Source: Desarmillaria ectypa (Eukaryota > Basidiomycota > Agaricomycetes > Agaricales > Physalacriaceae). Taken from it: 64,000 nt of DNA. The notes beneath the pieces were generated by a model that saw only the letters and a list, made by a program, of their open reading frames with translations, was not told the DNA's origin and did no database searches. Location of the stretch: assembly GCA_030407005.1 (NCBI GenBank), contig JAUDYN010000008.1, forward strand, positions 186,001 through 250,000, read 5' to 3'. Positions 58,337 to 64,000 of this stretch are shown here, piece by piece (position 1 is the stretch's first letter; every line of letters begins with the position of its first letter). Position numbers and translations under genes: made by a program.

Positions 58337-59113
58337 CCGCCATGTACTAGTGATAATGTCTGTTTGGAAAGACAGTGAGAAGCAATAAAACACATTTCTG
58401 TTGTTGACATGGGTATATTTTTTTGGTAAGAAATTATGGCTTATGCTGTTAATGAGTAATGGCAACATCCTACATGCTAGTGGAAACGAATGAGCTCAGG
58501 CTCTCGGGACGAAGCAACGACCAAGTCGACCAAGTCACGGTTGAACGCCGATAACCAAATAAAGTGCCTGTGGGGCCCCGGGAAGTTCCGGTCTGCTTCC
58601 GACGTTGTTCCGACGTCGATCAGCGCTCTACGCTTGTACTTCTCGGTGGACAGTGCGCTCGAGGGTCGGATACTTAGTTCCTTATGCGAAACGATGGGAA
58701 TCTGCACGAAGTTCTCACCGTATCGTACTCGAGCTGGCATCTACTGGCCATTCTTAACCTTGGTCCGAGCTATGCGTGCGGCGTACATGTCAGCAATGAC
58801 CAAATAAAAAGAACGATAACAATCGCCTTTCGTTCTTTCATCCCCAGAATAGGTTTGATTCTCCAAACATGTCAAATTCTCTATGTTGTCTCCAAGGCAC
58901 GAATTCCGTCTAGAGCCACCTTCCCTGGCGACCATATGTTCCTGCCAATCAATCGATTTTGCTGCCTTCTTAGATACCTATGGTTTGCTGCATGCGACTC
59001 TCTACTGGATGCGGGTTTTGTGCGAAAACGGACCCGGCCGTGTATCTGTGACTGAATGTCGACATATATAAATGACAGTCTGATATCTCTTCTAGAAGAG
59101 GACCTTCATCGCA
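58337..59113. other. intergenic between NmrA-like and P450 genes
   Basis: ORFs at 58490-58807 plus and 58477-58740 minus have no features. The right edge is the presumed P450 promoter. Confidence 0.45.
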
Positions 59114-60695
59114 ATGTATATCCTAACGTCCATCCCCCTTGCCTTTCTACTCCTATGCTGGTATCGAATAGCTATTCCTCCTCGCAGTTTGCGGCATCTT
59201 CCTCGCGTTGCTATACTTCCTCTTCTTTGGAGCTACCTGACTGGAGAGACCGAAGATTGTCGGATAAAGAGGCTCATTTTGCCTTTCTCCAGAGACGCTG
59301 GTGAACAAGTTGTTCTAGTGTGGGCTCTCGGTCGTTGGATGGTACATATTTTGGATTTCAAGGTATGGTCACCTCTCTCGCAGTTCATCTTATCATTGAC
59401 ACCCCAGTATAAAGCTCGCCCAAGATCTTAGTGACAATGTCGTTCTATTTCCGAAGGAGGCTCCTGACGATGCGTCCCTGTTGTGGCGTTTTGTTGGTTC
59501 TGCCAGTCTTCTCATGTCCAATGGCGAGCAGTGGCGGAAGCAGTCTGTCTTGATCGACGAAGCGTTCAACGCTAGGATCCCCATCGAAGCATTCACCTCT
59601 CTGGCTCGTAATCTCTCCGCTATTGTGGAGAAAAGGTGTACCGTGATTTGGAACAAATACGCTCAATGTTTTGCCCTTGACGCCGTTGGTTCTACGGTCC
59701 TAGGCCACAATTTCAACGCCATAGAAACGGATAATCTTTTCGTCCAAGACTACAATGGTGTCATGGTGGAGATTGCCGATCCCATGTATCTCATCTTCCC
59801 TCGGATGGAGCGTGTCTTCCCCAGAAGGAAGCTCATGCGCCGAATCGATACATTGGTTGACAGCTTCATGAAGCTTTTAACCGACAAGAAGGTGGACCCA
59901 GGAGATGACATGATGACTTTCATGCTCAATGACCCTGCCATGTCGCATCGAGAGCTACGAGATAACATGATCACGCTGTTCATTGGTGGACATGTAGGGT
60001 CTAATCTCGTACGACAATGAATTAGTGTTGACTTCTATGCATCTTTTCAGGATACGGCCGCAGGGGCAATATCTACACTATTCTATTTCCTCGCACGGCG
60101 GCCTGACATACAACAACGCGCGCGGGCGGAAGTTCTGGACGTTTTGGGTGACAATCTTGATCCAACTGTCGAACAACTCTCCGGAGTATCACTGCCATAC
60201 CTCACCGCGTGTATCCGCGAAGCCTTGCGCATCAACACGCCAATATCCTACATCGTACCCCGCCAAGCAAACCAACCGGTTCAGCTGGGGAAATATGCTA
60301 TCCCCGCGCATACCTCGTTGATCGTGAACATTTACGCTATTCACCATGATAGTGGACGATGGTCATCTCCTGACTCTTTCATGCCAGAAAGGTTTCTAGA
60401 GCACGGATGGCAAAAGTCTGGGTGGCTTCCGTTTGCTCTTGGTCCGCGTCAGTGCCCTGCGAGAAATTTTGCGATGTACGAGCAGAGGGCGCTGGCGGCC
60501 GTGTTTCTCCGGGAGTACGAGTGGGCTTTACCGGAGCAGTCTATTCATGGGGATTCGTTGAAGAACGCGTTTTCACCCTTTGCTCTAACGTTACCTCATG
60601 ATTTGGAGCTGAAATTTACGAGAATCGAGAAAGTGGGGAAGATGTCGAGAAAGTGGGTGGTTAACAGATCGTGCGAGTACCCTCAATCACACTGA
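59114..60695 (+). CDS. Cytochrome P450 monooxygenase, second type, 3 exons
   Basis: Exons 59114-59362, 59415-59993 and 60051-60695 give 490 aa. The ATG starts MYILTSIPLAFLLLCWYR, a membrane anchor. The C-helix region has WRKQS, the I-helix reads GGHDTAAGA at about 274-282, and ExxR is EALR at 333-336. PERF is present as MPERFLEH, and the heme box FALGPRQCPA has Cys411. The AxxR-type ending RNFAMYEQR and low sequence similarity to the 15-kb P450 place it in a different family. No lesion is seen. It likely hydroxylates a lipophilic substrate at the ER and is a candidate tailoring enzyme for a nearby pathway. Confidence 0.92.
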
Positions 60696-60835
60696 ATGAC
60701 AGGTTTTAATCTAGTTATCATGTAATGGTGCCTGCCTACTATGTACAATCGTGACCGAGTATCCTCTATTACTAGTTCTAGATCGTTACGTTGCGATATG
60801 CGTCACGTAATAAATAAATCGCAGTCGCCCACTAA

Positions 60836-62172
60836 TAGATGCTAAGCGTGCCGTCGAAGACTAGTTCCCAGGTGTCGTTCAAAAGAGTCCACCAGGGCAT
60901 CGGATTGGATCCACGCGTCATAAACATGGGTATTGAAAGGCCTGGCCGTGTTTTGCTTCCTCGACACGGTGACGCCGAATTTGCGGTGCAGCTTGAATTT
61001 CTCGTCCGATAGAGCTTCGTCAAAATATATCCATGGAGTCGCCCTTCCTCCCGAGGGTAGATAAGTGATGGACTGCTGATCGATGACAACCTCAATGCGG
61101 ATATCAGCGATGTTGTTATGTCGTGGGACCTGTTTGAGGGAGGACGTCTACCACTGGAGGAATTCGTTGGTGCACCGGAAGTCGTTTGCGCCATCAAGGG
61201 GGATGTTGACAACAAGATTTGTTACTTCGGATAGCTTGGTGATAGGCGGAGCATTTACTGTAACGGCGCCATAATTAATGTACGATACTAGGGATCGAGA
61301 ATGGGACTTACCAAGATTAAAACCCTCTCAGTCTATATTCAAGTCAAAAGGAACCGAAACCTCGACCGATCTCGCGATCTGTTGGCCGACGTTCCTGCCG
61401 CCCCTTCCCGAGATTGAGAGCTTTTCAAGTTTGGAGAATGACATTGGAGACCAGAGCTGAGTGAAGATGTCCAGAATGTTAGAACCTTCGCTAACGGTGA
61501 TGTCCAGATATAGGATCTCGGGACCTTGCTGGTTAAGCATGATCGAATTCGCATCCATGAAAAGAGGATGCACCTGGAAAGTGCCAGTAATGGAACAGTT
61601 GTGGACTTCGAGTCCTTGTAGTGGCAACGAACGAATGAGGGAGCGGAACTCATCCGCCTGGAGCGAGGTTTCCGTCAGTGTGAGATAAGTGATGTTGGGG
61701 AACGCGATGATGGAGGAATGCCAGGAGTGGCGGGATGCAAAGTGGGACCAGTTCACATCGTAGAGGAAGAGTGTGGAGATGCCTTCGTGTTCGGGGAGGG
61801 CCGTTAGGAGGGCGGGGAGGAATGGGTCGCTTGGGCCGTTGGGTGGGCCCAGGCGTTCGATGCTGATGCTGATGAAGTCAGATGTGAGGATATCTTCGGG
61901 GGATGGCGCATTGAGGAGGCGGTTATAAAGGTCCTGACAGGTGTATGGGAGGCCATAGTTAATGCTGAGAGTGTTGTAGGGCCAATATGCCAGAGCGTTG
62001 TTAGGGTTAGGCGCTTGCAGGGGGCTTGGGAGACCGTTAGAATTTTATGGTTGATGTCCGAAGATTGAAGACTGCTTCCTTCGATTGTGGGATCGCTACG
62101 TTTCCTTTGGAAAATTAGGGTGTGAAAGGAAGAGAAAAATCGATGCAGGAATGACCCTAACATGGACGGCAT
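60836..62172 (-). CDS. Hypothetical F-box/LRR-like protein, structure uncertain
   Basis: Starting at MPSMLGSF, minus-strand pieces read VSQAPCKRLTLTTLWHIG, then one frame away ALAYWPYNTLSINYGLPYTC. They then continue through NITYLTLTETSLQADEFRSL, LQGLEVHNCSITG and PEILYLDITVSEGSNIL to KLEKLSISG. Leu-spaced segments and 'C-S-I'-type repeats resemble the LRR-like part of the many mushroom F-box proteins. Intron positions are not settled, and two C-terminal frames (ending TLSIY or LRRHA) compete. No clear F-box is seen. Confidence in the family is low to moderate. Confidence 0.45.
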
Positions 62173-64000
62173 TTTAATTGACGGTTTGTGGCAAAGCTAC
62201 CTTGGAAGACAAAGGAGAGAAAGATAATAATTGACAAAAAGCCAATAATTCCAGTTTTTTAAAATTGGAAACGGGGGCACGGAAACATGTGTGCCTCTTA
62301 CAAGGCAGCATAAAATTTCCTGAACGTTACTTAATCGTAAAAGATATAGGAATGAACACGGTGACACTTACCTTGCGATGTTATCGCGATCTGAAATGCT
62401 TCAAAATGAACTTGAAGCCCGCGACAAGTTGGTATCGAAAGGTTCGCAAAGGACGATATACGCAGTTACTTTACGAGGCATTTGAGCTCTTGGAAATTTT
62501 CATAATCAATGCTATTCATGCGAGCATTGCTAACGGTGCCTTGGAACGACGATGGTGTCTAGGTAAACCCCGACGACGGAGTATGATCCTGACAAGACCA
62601 GGAGCCAACCATGAACTGATTTGATTTGATTTGATTTGATTTCCTGATTCTGAACCTAGAGGAAGTGAATAAAAAAATAAGTAATTTCGCACGGTTCATT
62701 GGATGAAGTTTAGTCGTTATCAGGAAGATGCAATAGTCGGTTGTAGGTCGATCGAGAGATTGACGACTTGGTTGACAGTTTACTAGTAGTGAGAAGAGAA
62801 AGAGTACTCTAGGTTAGTGTTACAACCCTCCCTCTGCGCCATCATCCTTAGCGCCGTTTCTTATCCTTCTATTCCATCCATTTCGTATCTGATGCTCTCA
62901 TTAAGTCTGACGGGCTACAGAGCTTCACTTTGGATCGCCTAGCATGTGCAGAGGCGTAACCTCGACCAAGGTCACCACTGTAGGTAGCATCCGCGTCGAC
63001 ATCGACATCTCTTTTCTGACCTGCATGGCGTTCTTTAGATATAGAAGTCTTGTGTCACTGAAAAAAGTTCATCACCTCGACAGCTGATGTTGAGGACCTC
63101 GATTTCTTGTTTAGAGGACGAGGAAAGGTGCAGAGAGGAGCAAGGATTGGCACCAACAAGCCTGACGGAAGCGCAATATGTGCGTTTTCTTACTTTTTAA
63201 TTAGTTGTACTGCTGATGTTTGGCTGTTAGGAATCAACTATGACTCTGCCCCTGACTTCAGGTGATTACCCTCTGCTCGGCTGCCGGACCGGCCTGCTCC
63301 AAGTCGACAATAAGGATATCATTCAAGTCAGAATTTGGCTCCCTGAACAGTATCAATGTCAACGGTCAACTATCCCAGAAACCAAGTACGGTTGCGGTTC
63401 GACTTCGTTTGTAAACTGAGACTTAGAATTTCTGTGATCACAATCGAAACTACGAAGCAGATCTCAACGTCGTGCATAGAATAGGACATTGGAGAACACT
63501 TGCCGTCCTCGAGGGAGGATGTGAATGTATCGCATACGGTAAGTTGTTGTGAGCTTATTGTTACTTTAGACCAACTTCGCCTCGGCTGGAACACACTCAA
63601 AAGAGATCCGCGCGGGAGTTAGCGGCTCTTAACTCTAGAGTCAAACCTCCAACAACTGCGCCTGAGAATTTCAAGCGTTCAGCCTCTCGACCACTCGACA
63701 CCCGCCGCTGTCTTCTACCCTTGTCGGACTGTGGATGAAATTTCGATATCTCAGACCGAGCGGATACAGCCTATCCTCCAGCATTGTTCGACGCGAATGT
63801 TTGATAATTCACCACCCAATTTCATCCTTTGTCCATGATAAATGTATTATTTGATGACCGGATACCATGATGTTTACAAATTATACTCAGATTAATGATT
63901 AATTGTAGCCTACTGGGCGTCGGTGTTCGGGTGGCCAGAGCGCTACTTTCTCCACCACCATTTCCGTTCCAGCAAGCCAATTTCTGTTGTCTTACTTTTG
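62173..64000. other. no gene recognised; short GATTT repeat
   Basis: A (GATTT)5-like tandem repeat lies near 62617-62643. ORFs at 62265-62624 plus and 63370-63600 minus carry no family signature. The window ends in intergenic-looking sequence. Confidence 0.45.

Noticed and set aside
1..64000. CRISPR arrays, bacterial operons or Shine-Dalgarno sites
   Set aside because: Spliceosomal introns and fungal gene families show this is a eukaryotic nuclear sequence; no regularly spaced direct repeats were seen.

Overview
The window looks like nuclear DNA of a basidiomycete, most likely an Agaricomycete (mushroom or polypore type). Genes are split by many short GT-AG introns of about 50-60 nt. The families are typical of that group: divergent cytochrome P450s, DUF3328/UstYa-like proteins, Agaricomycete 7-TM proteins, an RTA1-like protein, and HAD-terpene cyclase fusions. 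Old Ty1/copia elements sit between them. All names rest on motif recognition by eye; no database search was run. Exon structures were assembled by hand and kept only when splice sites, phase and conserved motifs agreed.

Layout. 0.7-1.2 kb: tail of a single-pass membrane protein. 2.2-8.75 kb: a degenerate copia element (Copia-A) with perfect 5-bp target duplications, interrupted by another insertion, next to a solo LTR that carries a further nested solo LTR. 9.5 kb: a tRNA-Ala-like sequence. 10.6-13.5 kb: a small membrane protein and an intact SNG1/DUF3533-like protein. 15.0-17.1 kb: an intact 12-exon P450 with 14-nt and 11-nt microexons. 18.9-40.3 kb: a repeatedly duplicated metabolic region. 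It holds three HAD/class II terpene cyclase fusions (one dead, two intact at 478 aa), two RTA1-like genes (one dead, one intact), an SDR with one nonsense codon, an MDR reductase with a frameshift, a P450 N-terminal scrap, and a second broken set of 7-TM/SDR/MDR fragments. 41.8-43.0 kb: an intact 7-TM protein. 43.7-48.2 kb: two UstYa-like ORFs, a small secreted-type ORF and repeats built on CCACGC/TGACAACCACGC. 49-51 kb: a solo LTR and a decayed But2-like protein. 51.5-56.65 kb: a second copia element (Copia-B) inserted inside an opposite-facing solo LTR of its own family. 57.3-60.7 kb: a frameshifted NmrA-like reductase and an intact P450. 60.8-62.1 kb: an F-box/LRR-like hypothetical. The remainder is low in genes.

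How the genes may work together. The HAD-class II cyclases carry the four HAD motifs plus DxDTT and QxxDGGW, as in drimane-type sesquiterpene synthases such as AstC of Aspergillus oryzae. Two P450s, an SDR, an MDR-type reductase, an NmrA-like reductase and UstYa-like oxidases would be natural tailoring enzymes, and the RTA1-like protein a membrane or self-protection function. I infer a sesquiterpenoid (drimane-like) biosynthetic locus undergoing tandem duplication and decay. Many stop codons in transposons and genes are explained by single C-to-T (or G-to-A) changes, pointing to cytosine-deamination mutation.
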